64,000 nt of DNA from CAVXFB01 sp963760935 (GCA_963760935.1 CAVXFB010000006.1:310001-374000), one strand, 5' to 3'. Numbered from the stretch's first letter, positions 1 through 8,709 are shown. Made by a program: numbers and translations. The notes: generated from the sequence alone by a model not told the origin.

Positions 1-782
1 AGAAACGTTTGCGGCAGTCCAAGGCCCATGCCCATCGCCACGCCGACCAGCAGCACGACGCCCGGGTGATGCCGCCAAATGACTTTCCACAGCGGCAAGC
101 CCGGCGGGTGGTCGGGCCGGACTTCCGCCCTAACGGCCAGCCAAGCGAACGGAAACGACGCCAGCCCCAGCAGCCCGGCGATGATGAACATTTGTGCGAC
201 GTGAGTCTGGTTGAGAGTCGGCGATGCGAACAGATAGTCGCCGAGCATGGTTCCCACGACGGCGCCCAGGAAACCGGCCGTTCCCAACATGCCGACCAAC
301 TCGGCCATGCGTTCGATCGGTCCGCCGTTGGAGATGAAGGTCATCGAGGCGCCGTAGATGCCCGCCAAAGCGCAGCAAAACAGGATGCGCAGCACGTAGA
401 TGGCGAGGCCGGTATGGCTGGTGATGGCCAGATGGGCGAAGCAGACGACGGTAAACAGGAGCGTCGAGCCAAGCCACAGCATTTTCGACCCGTAGCGATC
501 GAGCCACGAGCCCAGCGCCAGCCGCGTCGTCAGGCTGCCGACCATGCCGATGCCGACGATCCAGCCCAAATTGAACTCGGTGCCGCCCAGCAGCGTGATG
601 AAGTCGGCATAGCGGTACAACAGGGCCACGGCGATCATTACGAGCGTGTTGGACAGGTAGGCGAGCCAGAACGCCTGGCCATAGGTGAAGTGCGGCTCGC
701 CGACGTTGCGGCCCGCCGAAGGGCGGGCGTGTGGCGATCGAGTGGACGGCGGCGGGGGAAAAACGGTCGCGGCGCGGATCAT
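1..782 (-). CDS. MFS transporter, 3' end beyond the window
   Basis: The gene enters from the left edge and only about the first 260 residues are visible. After a proline-rich, probably cytoplasmic start of about 30 residues there are alternating hydrophobic segments typical of major facilitator superfamily permeases. Between the second and third segment lies GSWLDRYGSK, which matches the MFS loop 2-3 signature (G-x-x-x-D-R-x-G). The ATG at 780-782 opens an uninterrupted frame to the edge. The transported substrate cannot be told from this part. The next gene upstream on the same strand is the PIN toxin at 793-1191, only 10 bases away, so the two could be co-transcribed by chance of position rather than by function. 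Confidence 0.75.
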   Translation of the reverse strand, partial: MIRAATVFPPPPSTRSPHARPSAGRNVGEPHFTYGQAFWLAYLSNTLVMIAVALLYRYADFITLLGGTEFNLGWIVGIGMVGSLTTRLALGSWLDRYGSKMLWLGSTLLFTVVCFAHLAITSHTGLAIYVLRILFCCALAGIYGASMTFISNGGPIERMAELVGMLGTAGFLGAVVGTMLGDYLFASPTLNQTHVAQMFIIAGLLGLASFPFAWLAVRAEVRPDHPPGLPLWKVIWRHHPGVVLLVGVAMGMGLGLPQTF

Positions 783-792
783 CGAGGCAATT

Positions 793-1191
793 CTACGGTG
801 TCAGCCAGTCTTCGAGCCGTAAATCTGGCACATATCGGAAGTCGACAGTGTTATGTGTTACTAACGTGAGATCGTGAACCAGTGCCACTGCGGCAATCAT
901 CAGGTCGACGGTGCTAACGACAATCCCCTCTTGTAGCAGTCTGCCCCGTTCCATCCCAAATCGCTTGGCACACAGTTGGTCAAATGCCAAGACGTCAACG
1001 TCGCGAAGCATTTCCTCGATCTTGCTCAGTAGTGGCGAGGGATTACTGGTGTGATACGCCCCAGCATACAGCTCGGCCAGGACGATGGTGGGCACCGCCA
1101 GCCGCCCCGAATGTTGGATGAAGCGATGCGACAAACCCGCCGGTCGACGAAAGTGAGCCGAGCAAATGTTCGTGTCCAGTAGAAACGTCAC
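793..1191 (-). CDS. VapC-like PIN-domain ribonuclease toxin
   Basis: A 132-residue PIN domain, the normal length for a VapC toxin. The acidic residues expected for metal-dependent RNA cleavage are all visible: D6 in LLDTN, E40 in LAELYAG, D96 in STVDLMIAA and D117 in HNTVDF. VapC toxins typically cut tRNA or rRNA and are neutralised by the upstream antitoxin. Its ATG overlaps the antitoxin stop by four bases (ATGA), so the pair is translationally coupled. The target RNA cannot be inferred from sequence. Confidence 0.85.
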   Translation of the reverse strand: MTFLLDTNICSAHFRRPAGLSHRFIQHSGRLAVPTIVLAELYAGAYHTSNPSPLLSKIEEMLRDVDVLAFDQLCAKRFGMERGRLLQEGIVVSTVDLMIAAVALVHDLTLVTHNTVDFRYVPDLRLEDWLTP

Positions 1192-1427
1192 GGCGACTCC
1201 TGAGGGCGTCGTTCGCGCTTGCGGTCCTGTTGGATTTGCTCCATCACCGTGTCCATCTCAGGGAAATCGGCCCAGCCGCCTGCGGAATTGTGGATTCCTT
1301 CACCCCAGGTCTGGGTAGGCAACGGCAAACGGACCATCACCTCGACTTCCGCTCCGTCGATTAGCCCGGTGGTGTCAGTAAGTTCGATCATATTTCCACG
1401 GACTACACCATGCAGCAGTTTGTCCAT
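1188..1427 (-). CDS. VapB-type antitoxin (DUF104-like)
   Basis: A 79-residue protein with an N-terminal beta-rich segment (GVVRGNMIELTD, then GAEVEVMVRLP) like the DUF104/AF2212 antitoxin families, followed by a polar, charged tail that would bind the toxin. I use the ATG at 1425-1427 rather than the GTG nine bases earlier because a GGAGG site sits about nine bases upstream of this ATG. It overlaps the PIN toxin gene by four bases, the usual antitoxin-first order. A TAGAAT -10-like element on the minus strand lies about 25 bases upstream. Autoregulation is usual for such pairs but no operator was recognised. Confidence 0.75.
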   Translation of the reverse strand: MDKLLHGVVRGNMIELTDTTGLIDGAEVEVMVRLPLPTQTWGEGIHNSAGGWADFPEMDTVMEQIQQDRKRERRPQESP

Positions 1428-1450
1428 CGACGCCACCCTCCTTGCTGCCT

Positions 1451-1483
1451 ATTCTACACTCTGGCCGAGCCCTATGCTAGAAT
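1451..1483. promoter_or_regulatory. Divergent -10-like elements
   Basis: TAGAAT occurs on the minus strand at 1451-1456, facing the antitoxin, and on the plus strand at 1478-1483, facing the glycosyltransferase. The same hexamer recurs upstream of the kinase, hom and fba genes in this window. No convincing -35 box is seen at either site here. Confidence 0.4.
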
Positions 1484-1536
1484 CCTCAACTGGCCAACGC
1501 CCGTCGACACCCACGGCACCGACACGCAAACGACGC

Positions 1537-2274
1537 ATGACCGAAACCCAGCAAATCCTTATCACGGTCGCCACGTATAACGAAATGGAGAATCTGCCTC
1601 GATTGGTCGAGGAGATTTTTCGCTTTGTTCCCGAAGCCGACATCTTGGTGATCGACGATAATTCGCCCGACGGGACCGGCCAGTGGTGCGACCAGCAGCA
1701 CGCCGAGAACCCGCGAATCGCGTGCCTGCACCGGCCGGGCAAGTTGGGCTTGGGCACGGCCACGATTGCCGGCATGCGCTACGCCATCGAGCACAACTAC
1801 CGGTTCGTGCTCAACATGGATGCCGACTTCAGCCATCAGCCCAAGTATCTCCCCTCGCTGTTGGCGGGCATGGAGCCGCCGGGCCGACCGGCCGTCGACG
1901 TAATGATCGGCTCGCGCTACATTCCCGGCGGCGGCGTCGAGGGATGGCCGCTGAAACGCCGGTTGATGAGCCGCGGAGTGAACCTTTATGCCCGTTGGCT
2001 GCTGGGCCTGCGGCCGAAAGACTGTAGCGGGGCGTTCCGCTGCTATCGCACTTCGGTCTTGGCAAAGCTCGACTTCGACGCCGTTGTGAGCCGGGGATAT
2101 TCCTTCCAGGAGGAAATACTCTGGCGCCTCAAGCGGCTGGGGGCGCGATTCGACGAAGTGCCGATTGTCTTCCTCGAGCGGCAGCACGGCGTGTCGAAGA
2201 TCGATACCGGTGAAGCCGTGGCGGCCCTGCGGATCATTCTCACGCTAGGGTTGAAGAACGTGCTGCGCCGCTAG
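1537..2274 (+). CDS. Polyprenol monophosphomannose synthase-like glycosyltransferase (GT2, DPM1 type)
   Basis: A 245-residue GT2 enzyme that would transfer a sugar, typically mannose from GDP-mannose, to polyprenyl phosphate on the cytoplasmic membrane face. It shows VATYNEMENLPRLV near the N-terminus, VIDDNSPDGTG, the metal-binding MDADFSH and the GSRYIPGG segment characteristic of dolichol-phosphate mannose synthases, then CSGAFRCYR. No C-terminal membrane domain follows, so it is the soluble DPM1-like form. The frame is open far upstream, but the ATG at 1537 begins the conserved fold. An in-frame ATG at 1474 overlaps the TAGAAT promoter-like element and is unlikely. The sugar donor is inferred from family only. 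Confidence 0.85.
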   Translation: MTETQQILITVATYNEMENLPRLVEEIFRFVPEADILVIDDNSPDGTGQWCDQQHAENPRIACLHRPGKLGLGTATIAGMRYAIEHNYRFVLNMDADFSHQPKYLPSLLAGMEPPGRPAVDVMIGSRYIPGGGVEGWPLKRRLMSRGVNLYARWLLGLRPKDCSGAFRCYRTSVLAKLDFDAVVSRGYSFQEEILWRLKRLGARFDEVPIVFLERQHGVSKIDTGEAVAALRIILTLGLKNVLRR

Positions 2275-2797
2275 TGCGGTGTCTCTCAAATCGCTCGGTC
2301 TAGTCTCGCGCCGATTAGTCGCGTTTGGGCGTTACTGGTCGCTCGTTAGCCAGTGTTGCTAGCAGCGCACACTTGTGCAAGACGAGCGTGGGGGCACTGT
2401 TGCCCCGTAAGGGTCCTTGCCGAAATGGTTTGGACTGCGAATGATGATGTTGAAGGTCATGACCAACCGGGGCGGTTCAGATGTGCCGAATGAACGGCAG
2501 TGAACCGGGCATCCTGACTGTTGTGGCCTTCATTTTTTTCTTGGTACGGCCCGCTGTTTGAATCCGCGCTGCATACGATCATGGAGCCGGCTCGGGAAGT
2601 CATGCACCAATGCCTGGCGCATAACCGAGCCGTAGGGTCCGCCGTGCGGACCTACCGATGCGTCGGCTTTGGTCCGCACGGCGGACCCTACTTGTCTCAA
2701 AGAGGATCGCGAAAGCACGAAAGGGCGAAAAGACGAATTGCACACTTTCGTGATTCATATGGCGCAAGAGCCGCAAGATGGGTGCGGCGAGCCGGCG
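2275..2797. other. Intergenic stretch with a palindromic repeat
   Basis: No convincing gene is seen in these 523 bases between convergent genes. There is a short GC-rich hairpin near 2390-2407 (GGGGCA against TGCCCC), a poly-T tract near 2531-2540 and the inverted repeat at 2632-2691. Short open frames here arise inside the repeat. Confidence 0.6.
2632..2691. repeat. GTAGGG/CCCTAC palindromic repeat
   Basis: Two perfect inverted 21-base arms (2632-2652 and 2671-2691) around an 18-base spacer. Each arm contains GGTCCGC and GCGGACC and is itself nearly palindromic. Outer ends read GTAGGG and CCCTAC. Related copies lie near 7330-7395, 15519, 16876, 59173 and 60169, so this is a dispersed REP-like family. 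Confidence 0.85.
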
Positions 2798-4285
2798 TCA
2801 CCGCTGGATCGGTTGGCCGTCGGTGCGCAGGAACAATCGGCGCAGCGTTTCGCGGTCTGGCGCAGTCCGGAACGAGTGGACCGAGCCGTCGCAAAAGGTC
2901 GCGTTGAAGCCGCCGTCAAAGAAGCGGCCGAGCCCCTTGGCCGGCTCCTTGGGATCGAACGGCAAATCGTCCGGCTTGGTCCAAATGGCCGCATGCTCGT
3001 CGTCAACCTCGACGACCATGATCGTGTTCGAGGTGCCGTCCGTTATCTGCTTGAATTCTGTGGGTTGATCTGCGGAGAAGGCCGCCCCATTGCCCACCGG
3101 CAGAAGATAGTTTGTCCGGCCACGCTCGCTCTTGGAGATGGGCAAGCGATAGACGGACGGCATCTTATCGATCAACGTGCGATTGTGCGCACTGTCCCAC
3201 GGCTCGTCGAGGTGAAATTGACTGTACAGTGCGTCTTGCTCCAAGTACGGCAGGATCAGCATGCGCCAACTTAGAAGCGGTTTCCCTGCCGCGTTCACGC
3301 TGGCCGGCAACGGGAAATGTTTGTTGGCACTTTCGTAATTGAGCATAGCCAAGCCAATCTGCTTAAGATTATTGATCGACGCGGCCTTCGCCTGCATCTC
3401 TTGGATGGGTCTGACCAGTGCGGCCCAAACGCTCTCAAACTCCGGCTTCTTCTCCTCGGAAGTCAATATGAGGCGATCACCGTCGACTCGCGGCAAGAGC
3501 GAGTTGGCGATTGCGTCGAACTGCGGCAGCTTCTGACAGATGGCCGGCTGTTGCCCGGCGACTTTCAGAAGCTCGGCCAGTTTGGCATGAAGCGTCTCGG
3601 CCGCGCCATGGGATTCCGATTGGATCACCAGCCGCAACGATCGAGGTGTAGCGTCGATGCCCAGCGCTGCCCAGCGTACGCCGCGCGTCAGGACCGAGCT
3701 TGGCCCGCCGCCAAGTTCCTTGGGCAACTGAGGCATGAGTTCGTCGATGACGCGGCGCGTGTCGGCCGGGGGAATGAGAATCACTTGGGCCGCCGTATCG
3801 CCCGCTGCCTCGAAGGCCGCGGCCAACTCGGGTCGCTCGACGGGCCGAAACTGCTTAAGTCGCGGCCACGCAACGACCAACGCCCCATGGACCGTTTGTC
3901 CCTCGTCCGATCTTAGCCGCAGCGCCGTGCGAAGGGCCTTTTCTTGCTCGCCAGACGAAACCGGGGCCACGAAGTACATTTTCGGCCGCTCCGAAATCAG
4001 GGCCGTCGGCGGAGCAACCAGGTATAGGTCCTTGACGCCAGCATCGAAGATCGCCGCCACCTTGTCGCTGTACATATCGACGGGCGCAAACGACAATACC
4101 TGGCTAAGGAGCCCGAACGTCGGCTGCGATGCCATGCGCGAAAGATCGACGTGCACAACGAGGGCCGTTTCCTCTTCGACGAATGGGGCAATCGCCTTTG
4201 CCCGGGCGGCCGGGCCAAGATCGCCCTGGGCATGGACGTGAGGCGATGCGGCCAGCACAAGCATACAACCAATCAGCGATCTCAT
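2798..4285 (-). CDS. Secreted DUF1559-domain protein
   Basis: A 495-residue protein with an N-terminal signal peptide ending near HVHAQG. Its last roughly 190 residues form a DUF1559 (SBP_bac_10) domain, a family greatly expanded in planctomycetes. Seen there are NNLKQIGLAMLNYES, LSWRMLILPYLEQ, DGTSNTIMVVE and FCDGSVHSF. The first 300 residues are not the usual type IV pilin-like leader of DUF1559 proteins. Instead there is a domain beginning VVHVDLSRM that resembles nothing I can name. The ATG at 4285 is preceded by AAGGAG eight bases away. Its role is unknown and it is probably in the periplasm or on the cell surface. The next gene upstream (4525-5970) is also secreted. Confidence 0.75.
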   Translation of the reverse strand: MRSLIGCMLVLAASPHVHAQGDLGPAARAKAIAPFVEEETALVVHVDLSRMASQPTFGLLSQVLSFAPVDMYSDKVAAIFDAGVKDLYLVAPPTALISERPKMYFVAPVSSGEQEKALRTALRLRSDEGQTVHGALVVAWPRLKQFRPVERPELAAAFEAAGDTAAQVILIPPADTRRVIDELMPQLPKELGGGPSSVLTRGVRWAALGIDATPRSLRLVIQSESHGAAETLHAKLAELLKVAGQQPAICQKLPQFDAIANSLLPRVDGDRLILTSEEKKPEFESVWAALVRPIQEMQAKAASINNLKQIGLAMLNYESANKHFPLPASVNAAGKPLLSWRMLILPYLEQDALYSQFHLDEPWDSAHNRTLIDKMPSVYRLPISKSERGRTNYLLPVGNGAAFSADQPTEFKQITDGTSNTIMVVEVDDEHAAIWTKPDDLPFDPKEPAKGLGRFFDGGFNATFCDGSVHSFRTAPDRETLRRLFLRTDGQPIQR

Positions 4286-4393
4286 TTCATGTTCTCCTTG
4301 AAATCGGTAATACATTTGGTCTCTAGCATGAACAAAGGGAGGCCATTGGAAGTCTCACGCAAAGGCGCCAAGGCGCAAAATCGAGAAGAGGGA

Positions 4394-4468
4394 ACCACAG
4401 ATGAACACAGATAAACACGGATGAGATTATGCTTTGAATCTGTGTTCATCCGTGTTCATCTGTGGTTT
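4394..4468. repeat. Imperfect inverted repeat between secreted-protein genes
   Basis: The phrase ACCACAGATGAACACAG on the left is answered by CTGTGTTCATC...CTGTGGTT on the right, around an AT-rich centre. Flanking phrases (AAGGCGCCAAGGCGC before, GTCTCTGCG after) also look repetitive. It could act as a transcription terminator or simply be a dispersed repeat. Confidence 0.7.
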
Positions 4469-4524
4469 CTTTCATTGCGTCTCTGCGTTAGTGTCTTTGA
4501 TATTGATGTTGGTCAACCGTCTGT

Positions 4525-5970
4525 CTATTTCTTCGGCTTGAGCGTGATTTCGTAACGCCACGGTTGGTTCGGCGGACCTTTTTCCGATGTCAGCGTCGCC
4601 CGGTCACCACTGCGCTCATACAGGAATGGCTTGCCGTCGTAGGGGTTCATCGGGATGGGCACGTTGGTGATGTCGCTCAACCGATCGGGCCAGCGGCCGT
4701 CATGCCCGGCGGCATAGAGACGCATCGCCTCGAAGACTCGCAGCATCTCAATGCCCCACTGGCAGCGAGTTTCGGCATTCTTGGCGGCCCGAGTAGCCGA
4801 CACCAGCCATTCGGCAAACGGAATGATCTCGACCCGTGAGTCCAAAGTTCCTCTCAGACGCCGTTCCTCGCGTTCGGCCGAGTCGCCGACCTCGGCCGCC
4901 GGCAGAAAGAACCACTTGAACTGATCGTCGCTCAGTTCGTCATACACTTTGACCGAATAGAGCAGGACGACCTGGGCGACCGGCATGGCCTCGACCTTCG
5001 CGGGCGTGTAACCGTGCTCGATCAGGTAGCGTTTTGCCCGTGGATAGCCTTCAATGATCGATAGATCCATTGTCGTCCGCCACAAGATCGGTGACTGGGT
5101 GGATGACTCCAGGCTGCGGCTGGCGTCGATGATCACGTTCAAGCGTCGCGTCCATTCATCCGGCGCGAAGTTCTTCTTGTCCAAATCCCGCAACTCTGGA
5201 TATTGCAGATAGAGGATGTTAGACTCCGCTTCGCCATTGATCCGGAAGTCGACCAAGGGACGCGGCAGTATGCTCAGGGCCCAGTAAAGATTTGGCGCAT
5301 CGGGCTGCTGAATGAATTGCTGGAGTTGGTACGACATGATCCCGGCGATTGTTACTCCAACCAGGCCGCTGACGATCGTCGGGGATTGTGCAACTTGCCG
5401 TCCCTCGGAATATCCCGTCTGAAGCGTTCGCACTGCCGCGGCGTACCGGCCTTCAGCGATTTCGAAGTGCGCCTTGGCCGAGAGCAGGCGGGCATAGCTT
5501 CGCGACTGCTGTATTTCGGGCAGGAGCATCATGATATAATTGCCATCGCGGACGGGTTGCTCCCAATCGCAGGACTCGAAGCGTGCTGCACGTTCCATGT
5601 CGGCATAGATGCCGTTTCCAGAACTAAGGAAACCGCCCACGCTGCTTAGTTCCTTTTCGCGGTACTGTTTTTCTTCTCGGCTGCCAAGCGGCATCTGCAT
5701 CCAGTGCTCGATCTTCTCCCAGGGGCCACCTTCTGCGTAAAAGGTCGCGAAGAACTGTGTTCTCTCAGCCGGCACTCGGTTCCACCACACAGCCGCGTTG
5801 CCGGGACGTCGCTCCAGAAATGGTGGCAGCAGTTGATACTTCAGCGCCGGTCGTGCCTCGGCGGCGGGATACAACACGAATTGAACCGGCGGCGCATCCG
5901 ATTGGCCAAATAGCGGTGCCGCTATAACCACTGTCAGTAATGTGATGCAAACGCGGATGGTAGATCGCAT
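4525..5970 (-). CDS. Secreted hypothetical protein
   Basis: A 481-residue protein starting MRSTIRVC with a clear signal peptide ending near LFGQS. I chose the ATG at 5970 because AGGAG lies seven bases upstream. The remainder is soluble, rich in helix-forming residues, with segments such as RTLQTGYSEGRQVA that resemble hair-pin helices of repeat proteins. No catalytic motif is seen. Similar large secreted proteins of unknown function are common in planctomycetes. It lies directly upstream of the DUF1559 protein on the same strand, separated by 239 bases containing a repeat, so co-transcription is uncertain. Confidence 0.65.
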   Translation of the reverse strand: MRSTIRVCITLLTVVIAAPLFGQSDAPPVQFVLYPAAEARPALKYQLLPPFLERRPGNAAVWWNRVPAERTQFFATFYAEGGPWEKIEHWMQMPLGSREEKQYREKELSSVGGFLSSGNGIYADMERAARFESCDWEQPVRDGNYIMMLLPEIQQSRSYARLLSAKAHFEIAEGRYAAAVRTLQTGYSEGRQVAQSPTIVSGLVGVTIAGIMSYQLQQFIQQPDAPNLYWALSILPRPLVDFRINGEAESNILYLQYPELRDLDKKNFAPDEWTRRLNVIIDASRSLESSTQSPILWRTTMDLSIIEGYPRAKRYLIEHGYTPAKVEAMPVAQVVLLYSVKVYDELSDDQFKWFFLPAAEVGDSAEREERRLRGTLDSRVEIIPFAEWLVSATRAAKNAETRCQWGIEMLRVFEAMRLYAAGHDGRWPDRLSDITNVPIPMNPYDGKPFLYERSGDRATLTSEKGPPNQPWRYEITLKPKK

Positions 5971-6006
5971 GAGTTCGCTCCTAACGCTCGGCATACGCCG
6001 CGGTTG

Positions 6007-6670
6007 TTACGAGCCGCGCATGTCTTGCTGCTGTAGTAGAGAATCTAATTGTTCGCGGTACGTAAGCGGCGTCTCCGTTTTGCCCGCCGGCAGAGCCACC
6101 GCCGCCACCGGCGATTTCCACGATTCCACGCCGTAGCGAAGCACCTGATCGCGTAAGTTCAGATAGCGCGTCTCTTCACTGAACGGCACGGACCGATATT
6201 GCTCGACCTCCGCGACGGTGCTCTGTGGCTTCGATGCTACGCCCACGGCCGCCGTTTCGGTACGATGGTCCGACGCCGGTGGTTTTCGTTGGGCGATCAG
6301 CATGATCAGCAAGACCGCTGCGACGGACATCGCGACGGCGAGGGCCAAGGGCCAACGGCGTCCGATTCGCCCAGCGGTGCACTTCGGCTCCGCAGTAGAT
6401 GCAGAGAAAACGATGGCCGGCGGAATGATGGCACGGCGCGTTACGTCCCCTCTCCGTTTCCGAGAGAGTCGACTCTTGTCCCCTCTCCCGACCAACCTTC
6501 GGTCGGTGCCCGGAGAGGGTTAGGGTGAGGGCGTTAGTTCTCGCCAAGCCCTCACCCCCGGCCCCTCTCCCAAGAGGAGAGGGGAGACTAGCTACGCTGC
6601 GCGGCCTTAGCGACGCCAGTGCCGCCTCGAAGGCTGTCATCCGCTCGTCTTGGTGCTCTTCGTCGGACAT
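6007..6670 (-). pseudogene. Membrane protein partner of the sigma factor, split by a repeat insertion
   Basis: The reading frame begins at the ATG at 6670 (MSDEEHQDERMTAFEAALASL), overlapping the sigma-factor gene. It then runs into a palindromic repeat and resumes in another frame near 6440. The second part has one membrane segment (LALAVAMSVAAVLLIMLIA) and a periplasmic tail. The arrangement, a small cytoplasmic N-terminus, one membrane span and a position just after a sigma factor, suggests an anti-sigma or regulatory protein, but no zinc-binding or other anti-sigma motif is seen. The repeat at 6447-6587 changes the frame, so the gene is probably inactive unless the sequence is wrong. Confidence 0.5.
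6447..6587. repeat. CCCTCTCC palindromic repeat cluster inside a gene
   Basis: Three hairpins follow each other: about 6480-6519 (CCCTCTCC against GGAGAGGG), about 6521-6557 (AGGGTGAGGG against CCCTCACCC) and 6562-6584 (CCCCTCTCC against GGAGAGGGG, five-base loop). A further CCCCTCTCC lies at 6447. Such CCCTCTCC palindromes are widespread intergenic repeats in several bacterial phyla. Here they lie within a reading frame. Confidence 0.8.
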
Positions 6671-7145
6671 GACCAACCAAGCCTTTCCCGCAGGCTCATG
6701 AGCCCGCGTTGGTAGCAGCGGTAAACCGTGCTTGCCGACATGCTGCTAAGGTCCGCAATTTCGTCGAACGACAGTCCGCCCCAGAGTCTTGCCACGATAA
6801 CTTCGCGCTCCTCGGGCGAAAGTTCCTTCAATGCCTCGGTTGCCGCGGCCGCGTCGAGACGGTCGCCCTCGGCGGCTTCGAACCATGGCTGCCGGCGGGC
6901 CGCCACGGCCGTTTCGCGGCGCGTTTGCCGCCGGGTCGAGCGTGCGGCGTTTATGGCCCGATTGCGCACCACGCGATAGAGCCAAGCCACGGGGCTCTCC
7001 GGCTTGCCGTGCCTTGCCGAAGCAACAGCAAAAACGCCTCTTGCACAATGTCTTCGGGCGTTTCGCACCACCCCCGGGCATAGAGCCCGAGCGCCGGGCC
7101 GTATTGGTCCCAAAGCCGCGTCACTGTGTCCGGGCTGATCTCCAT
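6637..7145 (-). CDS. ECF-like RNA polymerase sigma factor, frameshifted
   Basis: Conserved parts are spread over two frames. The start, MEISPDTVTRLWDQYG, and PEDIVQEAFLLLLRQ (region 2) lie in one frame. SPVAWLYRVVRNRAINAAR (region 2.3-2.4) and ELSPEEREVIVARLW with DEIADLSSMSASTVYRCY (region 4 helix-turn-helix) lie in another. The switch falls near 7005-7015, at CGGCAAGGCACGGCAAG. A one-base sequencing error would restore a normal sigma factor of about 168 residues. It overlaps the downstream membrane protein gene by about 34 bases, consistent with a sigma/regulator pair. Confidence 0.75.
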
Positions 7146-7260
7146 TCGACGCGTCTCGCAACCGTGGCCCTTACAGGAGACACCGCCGACGCCTGTGCAT
7201 TTCATGACACCAGCATAATTGTCGACGGGAGGCGTGACGAGGTGGGCGAGAGCCGTAGCC

Positions 7261-7320
7261 GTAGGAGGCGTCTCCAGTCGCCGATTGAGCGGCGGATCGG
7301 TGACAGGAGTCGCCTCCTAC
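7261..7320. repeat. GTAGGAGGCG inverted repeat
   Basis: GTAGGAGGCGTCTCC on the left is answered by GGAGTCGCCTCCTAC on the right, with imperfect pairing in the middle. It occupies most of the gap between the sigma-factor gene and apgM. A dispersed palindromic element is likely. Confidence 0.75.
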
Positions 7321-7329
7321 ATCAATGTG

Positions 7330-7395
7330 GTGCGTCGGGGACGCACCCTACTTGTCTAGCCGTCGCACAACGAGGTCCGCACGGCGAACCCTACG
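7330..7395. repeat. Two short GTAGGG-family palindromes
   Basis: GTGCGTCGGGGACGCACCC (about 7330-7348) and GGTCCGCACGGCGAACCC (about 7374-7391), each ending in CCCTAC. The second overlaps the apgM stop codon: the TAG at 7391-7393 is part of the repeat's GTAGGG end. Confidence 0.65.
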
Positions 7396-8594
7396 TGCCG
7401 AGAAAGTGTCCCATCAGCGCGCAGCCTTCGGGAAAGACCAGCGGCGATAGCTCGGCTGTGGCGTCGTCATAGGTTGCCGCTGCGTCAGGCGCGACGTCGC
7501 TGCCAGCCAGGGCAAAGGGCACGTAGCCGTGACTGTGCGTTTTCGTTCTTAGCGGCGTCGGATGATCGGGCGTGACGAGAATGCGATATGCCCCATGTTG
7601 CTTCAACGCCTCGTGCAACGGCCCGACAATGTGACGGTCGATTTCTTCGAGCGCCTTCACCTTCGCGGCGGCGTTGCCTTCGTGCGAGGCCTCGTCGGTC
7701 GCCTCGACGTGGACGCACACTACGTCGGCGTCGTCAAGCGCCGCGACGGCATAGCGACCTTTGGCGGCATAGTCAGTATCGAGATATCCGGTGGCGCCGG
7801 GCACTTCGAACGCGCCGCCAGCCGATCAGCGCGGCCAGACCGCGCAGCAGATCGACGGCCGTAATCATGGCGCCCTGTTTGCCGTGCAGCTCGACAAACG
7901 GCGTCAAGTGCGGCGCGCTGCCAAGACCCCAGAGCCAAATGTTAGTCGCCAACGGCTTGCCGGCCGCACGCCGGGCGACATTCACCGGATGGTCGGAAAA
8001 GAGCGTCGCGCTTTCACTCATCAGGTTGTTCAACAGGTCACTGCCGGGGCCGCGGGGATAGTCGTCCAAAACCGATTTGTCTGTGAGGTCGTGGGGCGGC
8101 GTGGTTCGCGTGTCTGGCGAAAACGGCGCCGGGCGACCGGTGCTTCGAAACACCAGCAAGTTGCGATAGCTCACGCCCGGATAAAACTGAAGCTCGGCGC
8201 TGCCTAGTTTTTCCTGTGCGGTCTTGATCAGTTCGGCGGCCTCGACCGAGGAAATATGGTCGGCGGTGAAGCTCTTCATCGTCTGGTCTTCGATCGTGAC
8301 CAGATTGCAGCGGATGGCCCAATCGTTCGGGCCCAGAGCGATTCCTTGTGCAGCCGCTTCGAGTGGCGCCCGGCCCGTGAAATGTTCCAGCGGATTGTAG
8401 CCGAGCAGGCTGAGATTGGCCGTATCCGATCCTGCGGGGAGCGCTTCCGGCGTATTATTGGCCCGCCCCACCACGCCCGCAGCCGCCACCGCGTCCATGG
8501 CCGGAATATTGGCCGCCTGGAGTGGAGTACGGCCGCCGAGCGAATCCTGCGGCTCGTCGGCACAACCGTCGGGAATAATGATGGCGAACTTCAT
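7391..8594 (-). CDS. apgM: 2,3-bisphosphoglycerate-independent phosphoglycerate mutase (archaeal type), frameshifted
   Basis: It interconverts 3- and 2-phosphoglycerate in glycolysis. The first frame carries MKFAIIIPDGCADEP, the metal-site GSDTANLSLLGYNP and GRAPLEAAAQGI, up to LLRGLAALIGW. The second frame continues VPGATGYLDTDYAAKG, CVHVEATDEASHEG, ILVTPDHPTP and THSHGYVPFAL, the remaining alkaline-phosphatase-superfamily metal ligands. The break lies at about 7805-7825 in a GC-rich stretch, and one base would restore a protein of about 400 residues. The gene is essential-looking and otherwise perfectly conserved, so an assembly error is likely. The start codon is two bases from the heptamer array at 8597, which leaves no normal ribosome binding site. 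Confidence 0.85.
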
Positions 8595-8596
8595 CA

Positions 8597-8646
8597 GGGA
8601 TTAGGGATTGGGGATTAGGGATTGGGGATTAGGGATTAGGGATTAG
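8597..8646 (+). repeat. GGGATTA/GGGATTG heptamer array A
   Basis: Seven head-to-tail heptamers plus one base. The seventh position alternates A, G, A, G, A, A, A. It abuts the apgM start codon (8592-8594). Confidence 0.95.
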
Positions 8647-8709
8647 AAAGAGATCACTTCACATGGATTTGCACTTCTTGAATGCCGCAACGTATTTCTT
8701 GTCAAGATT

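Noticed and set aside
9..869. A 286-residue plus-strand open frame at the left edge
   Set aside because: It is antisense to the MFS transporter, whose hydrophobic segments and GxxxDRxG motif are convincing.
2390..2407. Riboswitch or terminator after the DPM1-like gene
   Set aside because: Only a short hairpin without a T run or further conserved structure is visible.
8597..8646. Telomere or CRISPR repeat
   Set aside because: TTAGGG-like units recall telomeres, but the array is short, internal and has a 7-base period. There are no spacers or cas genes.
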